Shown here piece by piece: positions 42,533 to 51,774 of a stretch of DNA of 64,000 nt. Source of the stretch: Coriobacteriaceae bacterium AM113-163 (lineage in GTDB: Bacteria; Actinomycetota; Coriobacteriia; Coriobacteriales; Coriobacteriaceae). Every line of letters starts with the position of its first letter. The stretch's first letter is position 1. The notes beneath the pieces were generated by a model. It searched no databases. It saw nothing but the letters and a program-made list of their open reading frames with translations, and was not told the DNA's origin. The DNA is taken from positions 62,001 to 126,000 of the forward strand of contig JAQDWB010000005.1 in NCBI GenBank assembly GCA_027673765.1. Direction: 5' to 3'. A program made the translations under genes and the position numbers.

Positions 42533-43000
42533 ATGAAGATCGGTATCGGCAACGACCACGCCGCCGTCGAGCTCAAGAACATCATTTCCGAGCACCTGAA
42601 GGAGCGCGGATGCGAGGTCGTGAACTTTGGCACCGACACCTCCGAGAGCTTTGATTACCCCATCGCCGGCTACAAGGTGGGCAAGGCAGTTGCCAACGGC
42701 GACGTCGACCTGGGTATCCTGATCTGCGGCACCGGCGTCGGCATCAGCCTGGCCGCCAACAAGGTCGAGGGCGTTCGTGCCGTCGTGTGCTCCGAGCCCT
42801 TCAGCGCCAAGCTCTCGCGCATGCACAACAACACCAACGTGCTCGCCTTTGGCGCCCGCGTCGTGGGCTCCGAGCTCGCCAAGATGATCGTCGACGAGTG
42901 GCTCGATGCCGAGTTCGAGGGCGGCCGTCACGAGCGTCGCGTCAATCTCCTCAACGAGATCGACCAGACCCGCGGCCTCAAGGTCGTCGACGAGGCCTAA
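42533..43000 (+). CDS. rpiB: Ribose-5-phosphate isomerase B
   Basis: 155 residues of the RpiB/LacAB family. MKIGIGNDHAAVELK opens the nucleotide-type fold; GTGVGISLAANKVEGVRA holds the anion loop (LICGTGVG), and RMHNNTNVLAFGARV supplies the His/Asn active-site region. It interconverts ribose-5-P and ribulose-5-P. The active-site Cys is in ICGTG. GAGAGG precedes ATG 42533, and a strong terminator ends the gene, so it is monocistronic. LacAB-type galactose-6-P isomerase is an alternative but usually comes as a pair. Confidence 0.92.
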   Translation: MKIGIGNDHAAVELKNIISEHLKERGCEVVNFGTDTSESFDYPIAGYKVGKAVANGDVDLGILICGTGVGISLAANKVEGVRAVVCSEPFSAKLSRMHNNTNVLAFGARVVGSELAKMIVDEWLDAEFEGGRHERRVNLLNEIDQTRGLKVVDEA

Positions 43001-43026
43001 ACTACTCAGCGCCACAAGCTAACAGC

Positions 43027-43066
43027 AAGGGGCCCGCTCGGAACACACATCCGGGCGGGCCCCTTT
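43027..43066 (+). terminator. Terminator of rpiB
   Basis: AAGGGGCCCGC and GCGGGCCCCTT form an 11-base-pair stem followed by TTTG. Confidence 0.8.
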
Positions 43067-43097
43067 GTAGATTTTTGGGATATGCCTAGAAATCTAC
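43067..43097. repeat. GTAGATTTTTGGGA repeat (family E), copy 1
   Basis: Thirty-one bases beginning GTAGATTTTTGGGA and ending AAATCTAC; the ends are inverted repeats. 27 of 31 bases match the copy at 63942-63972. Confidence 0.75.
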
Positions 43098-43103
43098 TGA
43101 TAT

Positions 43104-43136
43104 AAAAAGAGCGTCGCGGATGGAGTTCCGCGACGC
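43104..43136 (-). terminator. Terminator of ndk
   Basis: GCGTCGCGGA pairs with TCCGCGACGC on the minus strand, followed by TCTTTTT. Confidence 0.85.
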
Positions 43137-43176
43137 CCAAGCCACACGCTAACAGCTTTAAGGAGTCAAAGCTGGT

Positions 43177-43581
43177 TTAGCCAAAGAAGCGCTTGATCTC
43201 GATCTCGGCGTTCTCCAGGCAGTCGGAGCCGTGAATCACGTTGGCGTTGACATCGACAGCGAAGTCGCCGCGGATGGTGCCAGGGGCAGCATCAAGCGGG
43301 TTGGTAGCGCCCATAAGGGTGCGCATCTTGGAGACAGCGGAAAGACCGGAAACGACCATCTTGACGACCGGACCGCTCGTCATAAAGTCGCACAGACCGC
43401 CAAAGAAGGGCTTGTCGGCCAGATGGGCGTAGTGCTCCTCGACGGTGGCGCGCTCAAGCGTGGTCATCTCCATGCGCTCGATAACAAGGCCGCTGCGCTC
43501 AATGCGAGCAACGATCTCGCCGATCTTGCGATCGCGCACGGCGTCGGGCTTAATCATGATGAAGGTCTTCTCGATAGCCAT
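43177..43581 (-). CDS. ndk: Nucleoside diphosphate kinase
   Basis: 134 residues, the normal NDPK size. MAIEKTFIMIKPDAV opens the protein and the phosphohistidine lies in NVIHGSD. It balances nucleoside triphosphates with ATP. ATG 43581 has AAAGG seven bases upstream; 14 codons upstream in frame are not used. It is a single-gene unit with its own terminator. A promoter is plausible with -10 TACGAT near 43645-43650 on the minus strand. Confidence 0.95.
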   Translation of the reverse strand: MAIEKTFIMIKPDAVRDRKIGEIVARIERSGLVIERMEMTTLERATVEEHYAHLADKPFFGGLCDFMTSGPVVKMVVSGLSAVSKMRTLMGATNPLDAAPGTIRGDFAVDVNANVIHGSDCLENAEIEIKRFFG

Positions 43582-43958
43582 AAGGTAGCCTTTCAAGTAG
43601 GTTCGCGCGTGCCCAAGTCCCATTCCGGCACCCGCCTGGACTGCATCGTAACAGAGTTCTAGCTGCAGTTAAACAAAAAGCCGTTTATTGAAGCGTTATT
43701 ATTTATTAAAGCGCTCCATATGTGTCACTTCTGTTTCGAAGCCCGACTAGAGTACCATCCGTCCCACTTTCAACTGCAACGAACAGAACGGGCGGTCGAT
43801 TGTCGCCCGTGAACGCACCCCCTTCACAACCTGCGCAAATGTCCTACAGAAGTTCTCGACAAGCTCCTTCCTTCTCTATAACAAAACGGGTGCCCACCGT
43901 AGCGGGCACCCGTAAAGGCAAAATATGATGAACACACCAGACAGACGCATCCAATAAG
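43582..43958. other. Intergenic region between argH and ndk
   Basis: No gene was supported. It contains the ndk promoter region, a CGGGCG/CGCCCG hairpin (about 43789-43810) and the argH terminator (43882-43913). Confidence 0.4.
43882..43913 (-). terminator. Terminator of argG-argH
   Basis: ACGGGTGCCC pairs with GGGCACCCGT on the minus strand, followed by TTTTG. Confidence 0.85.
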
Positions 43959-45389
43959 CTAATTAGCTCCGTGGCCCATCTCGACGACCTTGGATAACGA
44001 GCCAAACACACCCTCATCGGCCGCGAGCTGCGCCTCGGCGCTTCCCAACTGCACGGCAACGGCAGCAGGGGCGGTACCACCCTCGGTCGTGCGCGCGGCG
44101 ACAATCGACGGGATATCGAGCGCCTCGGTAATATCGCGCTCAAAGAGCGGGCTTGCCTCCTGGAACACCTCAAACGGCAGGTCCTCAAGATTGCAGCCGC
44201 GCTTCTCACACATCAGGACCAGGTGCCCCACCACGGCATGTGCCTCGCGGAACGGTAGACCGCGCATTGCCAGGTAATCGGCAACATCGGTGGCGGCAAG
44301 GTGCCCCACGCCGCACTCGCGCGCCATGGCATCCTCGTTGACGGTCCAGGTCGAAATCATTCCGGCCATAACGGACAGGCACTGCATGAGCGTGTGAGCG
44401 GTATCGAGCGCGCCCTCCTTGTCCTCCTGCAAGTCCTTGTTATAAGCGAGCGGCAGGCCCTTCATGGTTACCAGCAGCTGCACCAGGTTGCCATAGACTC
44501 GGCCGCTCTTGCCGCGGATAAGCTCGGCAAAGTCGGGATTCTTCTTCTGCGGCATGATGGACGAGCCGGTGGAGTAGGAGTCTGAAAGCGTGATAAAGCC
44601 AAATTCGGAGCTCGACCACAGCACGATCTCCTCGGAAAGACGCGACAGGTGCATCGCCATGACGGATCCGGCGTAATGCAGATCGAGCAGGAAATCACGG
44701 TCGGAAACCGCATCGAGCGAGTTGGGAATCACGCCCGCAAAGCCAAGTTCGGCAGCCGTCATCTGGCGATCGAGCGGATAGCTCGTACCGGCAAGCGCGG
44801 CAGCACCCAGCGGGCAGTTGTCGGCGGCATCAAAGGCGGCCTTCAGGCGCGTAAAGTCGCGCGCGAACATCCAGGAATACGCCAGCAGATGATGCGAGAG
44901 CAGCACGGGCTGAGCGTGCTGCATATGCGTGTAGCCCGGAAGAATCACCTTGTCGTACTTCTTGGCCGCATCCACCAGCACATGGCGCAGCTCAAGATTG
45001 GCCTCCATGAGCTCCTTGGCCAGCGCCTTGACGCCCAGGCGCGTATCGGTCGCCACCTGGTCGTTGCGCGAACGCCCAGTATGCAAGCGTTTGCCAGCCT
45101 CGCCGATACGATGCGTCAGCTCGCTTTCGATGGACATATGAATGTCCTCGTCGTTGATATCAAAGGTGAAGTTGCCGGCATCGATATCCTGTTCGATTCC
45201 GGTCAGGCCCTCGGCAATCGCCTGCTCGTCCTCGGCGCTGATAATGCCCTGGGCCGCCAGCATCTTGGCATGTGCCTTAGATCCGGCGATATCCTGCTTA
45301 TAGAGATGTTTGTCAACCGGCAACGACGCGCCAAACTCCTGCGTGACCTCGGCCACGCCTGCCTCAAAACGACCGCCCCAAAGAGCCAT
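43959..45389 (-). CDS. argH: Argininosuccinate lyase
   Basis: 476 residues. The fumarase-superfamily signature GSSIMPQKKNPD and the HTGRSRNDQVATD loop identify ArgH. It splits argininosuccinate to arginine and fumarate. ATG 45389 has AAAGGGGA eight bases upstream; the 25-codon upstream extension is unsupported. It is downstream of argG on the same strand with a 56-codon ORF between. The terminator after it suggests argG - small ORF - argH may be one transcript. Confidence 0.95.
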   Translation of the reverse strand: MALWGGRFEAGVAEVTQEFGASLPVDKHLYKQDIAGSKAHAKMLAAQGIISAEDEQAIAEGLTGIEQDIDAGNFTFDINDEDIHMSIESELTHRIGEAGKRLHTGRSRNDQVATDTRLGVKALAKELMEANLELRHVLVDAAKKYDKVILPGYTHMQHAQPVLLSHHLLAYSWMFARDFTRLKAAFDAADNCPLGAAALAGTSYPLDRQMTAAELGFAGVIPNSLDAVSDRDFLLDLHYAGSVMAMHLSRLSEEIVLWSSSEFGFITLSDSYSTGSSIMPQKKNPDFAELIRGKSGRVYGNLVQLLVTMKGLPLAYNKDLQEDKEGALDTAHTLMQCLSVMAGMISTWTVNEDAMARECGVGHLAATDVADYLAMRGLPFREAHAVVGHLVLMCEKRGCNLEDLPFEVFQEASPLFERDITEALDIPSIVAARTTEGGTAPAAVAVQLGSAEAQLAADEGVFGSLSKVVEMGHGAN

Positions 45390-45507
45390 GGAACCGTCCC
45401 CTTTCATCAAATCCCAAAACAAGCGCCCAAAGCAATGCGCCCTGTCGCTAAAGCGATTTCTCAACCGCTAGTTTTGTATATTCCCCACCATGTGCGAGGC
45501 CATATAG

Positions 45508-45678
45508 CTAATTTGCAAAGAAGTGACGCGCCATGCACTTGGCGCCCAACGTCTCCCTCCGAATGTTGCCCTGCGAACCATCGATCCAGGCCTTTAGGCT
45601 CATAGGAACGTCCTCGACCTTTGCAGCATCGAACTCGGGCGCGAGGGCAAGTAAAGCATGCGCGATAGCATTGAACAT
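45508..45678 (-). CDS. Small hypothetical protein between argG and argH
   Basis: 56 residues (MFNAIAHALLALAPEFDAAK at the start, ending MARHFFAN). ATG 45678 has GGGGAG eight bases upstream. A GC-rich hairpin (45729-45758) and a TTGACG lie upstream, so it may have its own promoter. Codon use is like the neighbours. Not recognised; conservation between argG and argH in relatives would decide. Confidence 0.5.
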   Translation of the reverse strand: MFNAIAHALLALAPEFDAAKVEDVPMSLKAWIDGSQGNIRRETLGAKCMARHFFAN

Positions 45679-45728
45679 AATGGATACTCCCCATATATAT
45701 AGGCGCAGGGCCGTCAAATTGATAGGAG

Positions 45729-45758
45729 GAGCCCCGCCGGACAACCCCGGCGGGGCTC
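45729..45758. promoter_or_regulatory. Strong hairpin between argG and the small ORF
   Basis: Twelve-base perfect arms GAGCCCCGCCGG/CCGGCGGGGCTC around a six-base loop. No T-run on either strand, so it is more likely an mRNA structure than a terminator. Confidence 0.5.
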
Positions 45759-45911
45759 GGACTCAGCCGCAGACGCGGCATCATATATGCGGGCGGAACG
45801 TAGGGGCCACCGATGTTAAGAAGTGTCAGCAAGCATAACGAAAGGTAGGGACCCCATGCGCCCGTTATGTATCACGCGGATGGGCCGCGCGGATACCAAA
45901 GGAAGGAGGCG

Positions 45912-47138
45912 CTAGGCCTGGGCGGCAGCAGAGCTGGGGCCCTGGACCTTAGCCCACGTCTTGAGCGACAGCGTATCGATCTCGATAAAGCCGGCGCTGG
46001 CCTTCTCGTCAAACGTAGTGTCGCGGTCGTAGGTAGCCAGACCGTAGTCATACAGGCTAAACGGGCTCTTGCGGCCGACGACATGGCAGTTGCCCTTAAA
46101 GAACTTCAGACGGACGGTGCCGGTCACGAACTTCTGGGTGTCGGCCATAAAGGCATCGAGCGCGTTTTTGAGCGGGCTGTACCACTGGCCGTTGTACACG
46201 GCGGTGGCCCAATCCTGCTCGAGCTTAATCTTGGTCTTGAGCAGGTCGCCCTCGACGCAGATGTCCTCGAGCGCCTTGTGGGCGGTGATGAGCGTCAGGG
46301 CGCCAGGAACCTCGTAGCACTCGCGACTCTTGAGGCCCACCAGACGATCCTCGACCAGGTCGAGACGGCCAAAGCCGTTGTCACCCGAAATCTTGTTGAG
46401 GGCGATGACGATCTCGGAGAGTTTCATCTTCTTGCCATCGACGGCGACGGGCTTGCCCGCCTCAAACTCAATCTCGGTGCAGGTCGGGGTGTCCGGCGTG
46501 TCCTCGGGGTTCTTGGTCATAACCCAGGCGTCGTCGAGCGGCTCGTTCCAGGGATCCTCCAGGTGACCGCACTCGATGGCGCGACCCCACAGGTTGTCGT
46601 CGATGGAATAGGGGTTGTCGTTGGCGCCCTCGGGAACCGGCACGTTGTGGGCGTGAGCATAGGCAACCTCATCGGGACGGCACTTCAGATCCCACTCGCG
46701 AACCGGGGCGATAACCTTAAGCTCGGGGTCGAGGGCCTTGACGGCAGCCTCAAAACGAACCTGGTCGTTACCCTTGCCGGTGCAGCCGTGGGCGACGTAG
46801 GTCGCGCCAAACTCGTGAGCGACCTCGACAAGCTTCTTGGCGAGCAGCGGGCGAGACAGCGCGGAGAGCAGCGGGTACTTGTTCTCGTACATGGAGTTTG
46901 CGGCGATGGCCTTAGTCAGGAACTCATCGGAGAACTCGTCGCGCAGGTCGAGCACCTGGCAATCGAGAACGCCCAGGTCAAGCGCCTTCTGCTTCTTGGC
47001 ATCCAAGCCGGTCTCCTCCTGGCCCACGTTGCCGCAGACGCAAACGACATCGAGATTCTTCTCGTCCTGGAGCCACTTGACACATACGGATGTATCAAGA
47101 CCACCGGAATATGCGAGAACGACTTTTTCCTTGCTCAT
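45912..47138 (-). CDS. argG: Argininosuccinate synthase
   Basis: 408 residues. The N-type ATP pyrophosphatase motif AYSGGLDTSV is at residues 9-18, and YVAHGCTGKGNDQVRFE and the C-terminal SPFSLYDYGLATYD are ArgG landmarks. It joins citrulline and aspartate. ATG 47138 has AAAGGAA upstream. It lies about 520 bases upstream of argH on the same strand. A 14-base inverted repeat (47190-47302) brackets the upstream region and may be a control element; no clear ARG box was identified. Confidence 0.95.
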   Translation of the reverse strand: MSKEKVVLAYSGGLDTSVCVKWLQDEKNLDVVCVCGNVGQEETGLDAKKQKALDLGVLDCQVLDLRDEFSDEFLTKAIAANSMYENKYPLLSALSRPLLAKKLVEVAHEFGATYVAHGCTGKGNDQVRFEAAVKALDPELKVIAPVREWDLKCRPDEVAYAHAHNVPVPEGANDNPYSIDDNLWGRAIECGHLEDPWNEPLDDAWVMTKNPEDTPDTPTCTEIEFEAGKPVAVDGKKMKLSEIVIALNKISGDNGFGRLDLVEDRLVGLKSRECYEVPGALTLITAHKALEDICVEGDLLKTKIKLEQDWATAVYNGQWYSPLKNALDAFMADTQKFVTGTVRLKFFKGNCHVVGRKSPFSLYDYGLATYDRDTTFDEKASAGFIEIDTLSLKTWAKVQGPSSAAAQA

Positions 47139-47692
47139 GGCTGTTTCCTTTCGCCCTTGGTAGCTAGTTAGAACATCGGTCAGTTGCAAGTCATTTCGAG
47201 GTCAAAAAACCGTGCAATATCAGGTTAAATAGCAAAAAGCAGCACAGCATGCTCTAGAAACATGCGTTTATATCGTGCTAAAACCCAACGACCTCAAAAT
47301 GACTCTGTTGGGGCATTTCACCCCATACGAACAGAGACGATTGTTATCGTCGTCGGGAAATTGCGCGCTGGCGTCGGATGGCATTATCTGCAGTGGTGAT
47401 GATCTTTACGAACTGCATCTGCCTCTCCTTTCACCTATCGCCGGGCGCAATTCTAATATCGTAAACGGTACCTTTTCTTCGGTAAGCGGTTGTATTTCCG
47501 TCTCCGTTTTCGATGGTCGCTATATTACGCTAAAGTGCCCGCAGCACAAGCGACAAATTCAAATTTCTGAAAAGTTTTTTCATTACTTTGTGAAGCGTGG
47601 TGCAAATACGCTCCGTTCCTGCGACAATACGCTCAGTTACTGGTTGATGGTTATAACGTCTGAAACAATTTCGAAACGAAAGGCGCGCTTTT
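47139..47692. other. AT-rich gap between argG and the Cof-type phosphatase
   Basis: Noticeably AT-richer than the surroundings. A 152-codon plus-strand frame (GTG 47275 to 47733) has no SD, overlaps the next gene by 41 bases and has unusual composition; it is not called. A long inverted repeat lies at 47190-47203/47289-47302. Confidence 0.5.
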
Positions 47693-48520
47693 ATGCAAAC
47701 TTACGAATCGGACACCAATATCGGAAGCATTAAGATTCTCGCCGTCGACATGGACAAGACGCTGCTCACCGACAAGCGCGTGTTGCCGCAGGGTCTTGAT
47801 GAGCGCCTGGACAAGCTCGCCGACGCAGGCATCGTATTCTGCCCCGCCAGCGGACGGCCTGCCCCCAAGCTCGAGGAAATGTTCGAGAGCATTAAGAACC
47901 GCCTTGCTTTTTGTCCCGACAACGGAGCCTGCGTCATCTATCGCGGCAGCTATATCTATAAGAGCAACATCGATGTGGCGCTGTATCAGCAGGTGCTCGC
48001 CCGTGCCTCGGAGGACCCGCGTGCCGTTCCCGTCTTGTGCTGCTACGACGAGTTCTATGTGCTCGCCCGCGACCATCAGTACCACGACGAGATCAGCGTG
48101 TACTACAACACGATCAACTACGTCGATAGCTTTGAGGGCCTTGATATCGAGTCCAACAAGATTTCGATCTTCTTCCCCGCCTACGATGCCGAGCCTGCGT
48201 TTCGCGAGAACTACAGCCCCGAGTTCTCGGACAAGCTCTACGTCACCAACGCCGGGCGCGAGTGGATAGACTTTATGAACCTGGGCGTCGACAAGGGGTC
48301 GGGCGTCGCGCACCTGTGCGAGCAGCTGGGCATTGATATCGCTGATGCCGCCGCCGTGGGTGATACGTACAACGACATCCCCATGCTGGAGCGCGTCGGG
48401 CATAGCTTTATCGTGGATAATGCCGAGGAGCACATGAACGCGCACGCCAAATGGCGCATTCCGAGCAACAACGACGGGGGCGTACTGACGCTCATCGACG
48501 CCATCCTGGCGGCTCGGTAG
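47693..48520 (+). CDS. Cof-type HAD-IIB hydrolase
   Basis: 275 residues. Motif I VDMDKTLLTDK, motif II ASGRP and motif IV GDTYNDIPML fit the Cof/YidA group of HAD phosphatases with a C2 cap between motifs II and III. The substrates are usually sugar phosphates or nucleotides; specificity is unknown. AAAGG precedes ATG 47693. It is followed by nested palindromes including a terminator-like hairpin. Confidence 0.88.
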   Translation: MQTYESDTNIGSIKILAVDMDKTLLTDKRVLPQGLDERLDKLADAGIVFCPASGRPAPKLEEMFESIKNRLAFCPDNGACVIYRGSYIYKSNIDVALYQQVLARASEDPRAVPVLCCYDEFYVLARDHQYHDEISVYYNTINYVDSFEGLDIESNKISIFFPAYDAEPAFRENYSPEFSDKLYVTNAGREWIDFMNLGVDKGSGVAHLCEQLGIDIADAAAVGDTYNDIPMLERVGHSFIVDNAEEHMNAHAKWRIPSNNDGGVLTLIDAILAAR

Positions 48521-48530
48521 CCGTCCCATC

Positions 48531-48659
48531 GGGCCTGACCGGGCGGCACGGGATAACTTTTCGCTCGGTCAGGTCCTGCGCAAGACGAAAGCCACATTAA
48601 GTGGCTTTCTTTGCGTGCGGAATCTACGAAAAGTTAACCCGTGCCGCCCGGCCAGGCCC
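48531..48659. repeat. Nested 33-bp-arm palindrome with internal terminator hairpin (family C)
   Basis: Arms at 48531-48563 and 48627-48659 match at 31 of 33 positions (GGGCCTG.CCGGGCGGCACG.. and ..TAACTTTTCG). Inside, GAAAGCCAC/GTGGCTTTC (48587-48609) with loop ATTAA is followed by TTTG and can terminate the Cof gene. Confidence 0.8.
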
Positions 48660-48863
48660 TAGGTTTACTTTCCTGCCGCCAAGATGGCGTCTTGAGTGTC
48701 TAGATACTTAGCTGAAATGATTTGAGCAGAGGGGAGCTCCTTGTTGGGAGGGGCTCCCCTCTGTTTTGGTTACTGTGGGACAAATTAATCAGTAGTGTTT
48801 GTCCCAAATCTTAAGTATGTGGGGGCTTGCGTCTTGGGCGAGCTTGCCTTATGGAGTGCTTCC
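48660..48863. other. Convergent gap between the Cof gene and polA
   Basis: No gene. A hairpin CAGAGGGGAG/CTCCCCTCTG with TTTTGG follows (48727-48768, plus-strand terminator-like). A further inverted repeat TGGGACAAA/TTTGTCCCA lies at 48776-48806. Confidence 0.5.
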
Positions 48864-51608
48864 CTATTTCGCGTCGGCCCAGGTTATGCCGGTACTGGCT
48901 TCGGCGATCAACGGTACGCGGAGGTCCACTACGTGCTCCATGACGTCGCGGACCATGGCGGTGAGGCGCTCGACTTCGTCGACGGGGCACTCAAAGTCCA
49001 GTTCGTCGTGCACTTGCAGGATCATGTGAGCGGCAAAGCCCTCTTCTTCCAGGCGGCTGCTTACGCGGGCCATTGCGATCTTGATGATGTCGGCCGCGGT
49101 TCCCTGCATGGGGTGGTTCATGGCCGTGCGCTCGCCAAAACCGCGGAGCTGCGGATTTTTGGCCTTGAGCTCCGGAATATGACGACGGCGGCCGTACATG
49201 GTCTCGGCGTAGCCCGTCTGCTTGGCACGTGCCACCACGTTGTCGAGGAACGTGCGCACGCCCGGATAGGCCTCGTAGTAGCGGTCGATCATGTCGCGCG
49301 CCTCGGCCATCGAGATGTGCAGCGACTGCGACAGACCGTAGGCCTGCTGACCGTACACGATGCCAAAGTTCACGGCCTTGGCGCGGCTGCGCAGGTCGGG
49401 TGTCACCTCGGACACCGGCACGCCAAACACGCGCGCGGCCGTCTCGGCATGGAAGTCCTCGCCCTCGTTAAAGGCGCGCACCAGGTGCTCATCGCCCGAG
49501 AGATGCGCCAGCAGACGCAGCTCGATCTGCGAGTAGTCCACCGCCAAAAAGACGCTGCCCTCGCCCGCCGAGAACGCCGTCTTGACGGCACGGCCCAGCT
49601 CCGAGCGCGTCGGGATGTTCTGCAGGTTCGGGTCGCTCGAGGACAGACGCCCCGTTGCCGTGATGGTCTGGTTGTACGTGGTGTGCACGCGGCCGTCACC
49701 GCGGCGCAGTGGGCCCAGCGTGTCCAGATAGGTGGACTTGATCTTGGACTTCTCACGCCAATCCAAGATCAGACGCACGATTTCGTGGTCACGGGCAAGG
49801 TCGCTCAGCACCTTGGCGTTGGTCGAATAGTAACCGCGCTTGGTCTTTTTGAGGCCCTTGGTCGGAAGCCCCATAACGTCAAACAGCACGTGCGAGAGCT
49901 GCATGGGGCTGCCGATGTTAAAGGTCTCGTCACCTGCCAGGTCGCGAATGCTGCGCTCGACCTCGGCAATCTGGGTCGCCAGGCCCTCGGACAGACTATG
50001 CAGACGGTCGGGGTCTACAAGCATGCCTGCGCGCTCCATCTTGGCAAGCACCGGCACGAGCGGCATCTCGATGCCGTCGAACACGTTGGCAGCGTTCTCG
50101 CGGGCCATGCGGTCGCGCAGCGGTGCGACCAGCGCCAGCATCAAGGCCGCCGTGCGAGCGGCGGGCGCAGGAGCGTCCTCGCCAGCACCCTCTGCGCCGC
50201 GCGCCGCAGGCAGCGCCATCTGCAGATAGGTATCGGCCAGATACGCCTCGTCAAACTCGGAGCGGTCGGAATCCAACAGGTAGGCCGCGACCACGGTGTC
50301 GAAGATGCGCGTGGAATCGACTGCCAGCGGATCCATAAGCTCGGGCTCGGAAGAATCGATGGGCGAAAGCTCATGCAGTAGAGCCTTCGTATCCGGGCTC
50401 GCCACGCGGCCCTCCATAAACAGGCGCGCAAGCACACCGGCAATCACGCCGTGGGCGAAATTGAAGCCATCGACCACGGCAGTGGTACCGCCGTCGCCCT
50501 CCTCAAGCGCAAGCAGTCCCTTGGACGTCGCCAGCCACAGCGTGCGCGTCAGGCCAAAAAGCGCGCCCTCCTCCTTGTCATCGTCCACCACGGCGGCAAT
50601 CCACTCGCCTGCATCAATCACGCGGGAGACCTCAGCCGCAACGGCACCAAGCGCGCCAGCATCGCCGGCGGCTGCGCGCAAAACGGCGGGAATCTCAAAC
50701 GTGCTGGCAGCTGCCCCGCCCTCGCCGCCGATCAGCGCCAAGAAACGGTTCTGCATGGCGGTGATACCAAGCGTGCCCAGCGCCGCGGAAACCTCATCGG
50801 CGGAAAACGCCGGGAAGGACGTCGCCTCAAAATCGAGCTCAACGGGTGCATCGGTGCGGATGGTCGCCACCTTACGGCTCAGCAGCGCGTCGTCGATGTG
50901 TGCGCGCAGGTTTTCTCCCATCTTGCCCTTGACCTCGTCAGCATGCGCGATGACCTCGTCAAGGCTGCCGTACTGCGCGATGAGCGCACTCGCCTTTTTG
51001 GGGCCGATGCCCGGTACGCCGGGAATGTTGTCCGACGTATCGCCCTTCAGACCGTAAAAATCGGGCACGAGCGCCGGCGTGATGCCGTGATACAGGTCGT
51101 CCACGCTCTCGGGCGTCATGATCGCCACGTCGGACAGGCCCTTGCGAGTCGAGACCACGTTGACGTGCTCGGTCACGAGCTGATACATGTCGCGGTCGCC
51201 GGTCACCAGCAGCATGTCGCAGCCGGCCTCCTCGCCCAGGCGCGCCATGGTTCCCAGGATATCGTCGCCTTCCCAGCCCTCGGACTGCAAAATGGGCACG
51301 TTGAGCGCGGCGAGCAGCTCCTTGATCATGGGGAACTGCGCGTGCAGGTCGGGGTCCATGGGCGGGCGCTGCGCCTTGTACTGCGGCAGCATCTCCATAC
51401 GCACGCGCGGCTTGCCCTTGTCAAACGCCACGACAACGCCGTCGGGATTAAAGGCATCGATCATCTTGAGGAACATGTTCAGAAAACCAAAGATCGCGTT
51501 GGTGGGGCGACCGTCCGGCGCGTTCATGGTCGGCGGCACGGCGTGGAAGGCGCGATGCATGAGCGAGTTGCCGTCGATGACGGCAAAGGTACGGCGCTTT
51601 TCAGACAT
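48864..51608 (-). CDS. polA: DNA polymerase I
   Basis: 914 residues. The 5'-3' exonuclease/FEN domain (1-290; DGNSLMHRAFHA, GDRDMYQLV) is followed by a middle exonuclease-like domain (300-500) without the DxE catalytic pair, so proofreading is probably absent as in Taq. The polymerase domain has motif A DYSQIELRLLAH, motif B RAKAVNFGIVYG and motif C QVHDELDFE. It fills gaps and removes primers. ATG 51608 has GAGGT eight bases upstream. It is a single gene, divergent from the M18 aminopeptidase. Confidence 0.95.
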   Translation of the reverse strand: MSEKRRTFAVIDGNSLMHRAFHAVPPTMNAPDGRPTNAIFGFLNMFLKMIDAFNPDGVVVAFDKGKPRVRMEMLPQYKAQRPPMDPDLHAQFPMIKELLAALNVPILQSEGWEGDDILGTMARLGEEAGCDMLLVTGDRDMYQLVTEHVNVVSTRKGLSDVAIMTPESVDDLYHGITPALVPDFYGLKGDTSDNIPGVPGIGPKKASALIAQYGSLDEVIAHADEVKGKMGENLRAHIDDALLSRKVATIRTDAPVELDFEATSFPAFSADEVSAALGTLGITAMQNRFLALIGGEGGAAASTFEIPAVLRAAAGDAGALGAVAAEVSRVIDAGEWIAAVVDDDKEEGALFGLTRTLWLATSKGLLALEEGDGGTTAVVDGFNFAHGVIAGVLARLFMEGRVASPDTKALLHELSPIDSSEPELMDPLAVDSTRIFDTVVAAYLLDSDRSEFDEAYLADTYLQMALPAARGAEGAGEDAPAPAARTAALMLALVAPLRDRMARENAANVFDGIEMPLVPVLAKMERAGMLVDPDRLHSLSEGLATQIAEVERSIRDLAGDETFNIGSPMQLSHVLFDVMGLPTKGLKKTKRGYYSTNAKVLSDLARDHEIVRLILDWREKSKIKSTYLDTLGPLRRGDGRVHTTYNQTITATGRLSSSDPNLQNIPTRSELGRAVKTAFSAGEGSVFLAVDYSQIELRLLAHLSGDEHLVRAFNEGEDFHAETAARVFGVPVSEVTPDLRSRAKAVNFGIVYGQQAYGLSQSLHISMAEARDMIDRYYEAYPGVRTFLDNVVARAKQTGYAETMYGRRRHIPELKAKNPQLRGFGERTAMNHPMQGTAADIIKIAMARVSSRLEEEGFAAHMILQVHDELDFECPVDEVERLTAMVRDVMEHVVDLRVPLIAEASTGITWADAK

Positions 51609-51774
51609 ATTGAATACCTCGCTTTGGGCTGGGCACGGTTTGCTCACACCAGTTTACACGCTCCCCGCCCCGCGGCCACCGCACATCAGGCTTCCCTGCC
51701 GCCGCGGGCCCACGCGTGATACGATGGCTCACGGTACATCAACCAGCACGATCGATCCGAAAGGAGCCTGCGTC

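Noticed and set aside
45770..45911. T-box leader between argG and the small ORF
   Set aside because: The sequence GGTGGCCCC superficially resembles a T-box but the specifier loop and AGGGTGGNACCGCG core are absent.
47275..47733. 152-codon plus-strand frame beginning at GTG
   Set aside because: No SD, overlaps the Cof gene start by 41 bases, odd composition; kept only as a note in the AT-rich region.
51187..51774. Long N-terminal extension of the aminopeptidase frame
   Set aside because: Lies antisense in polA; ATG 51775 has AAAGGAG and gives the normal M18 length.
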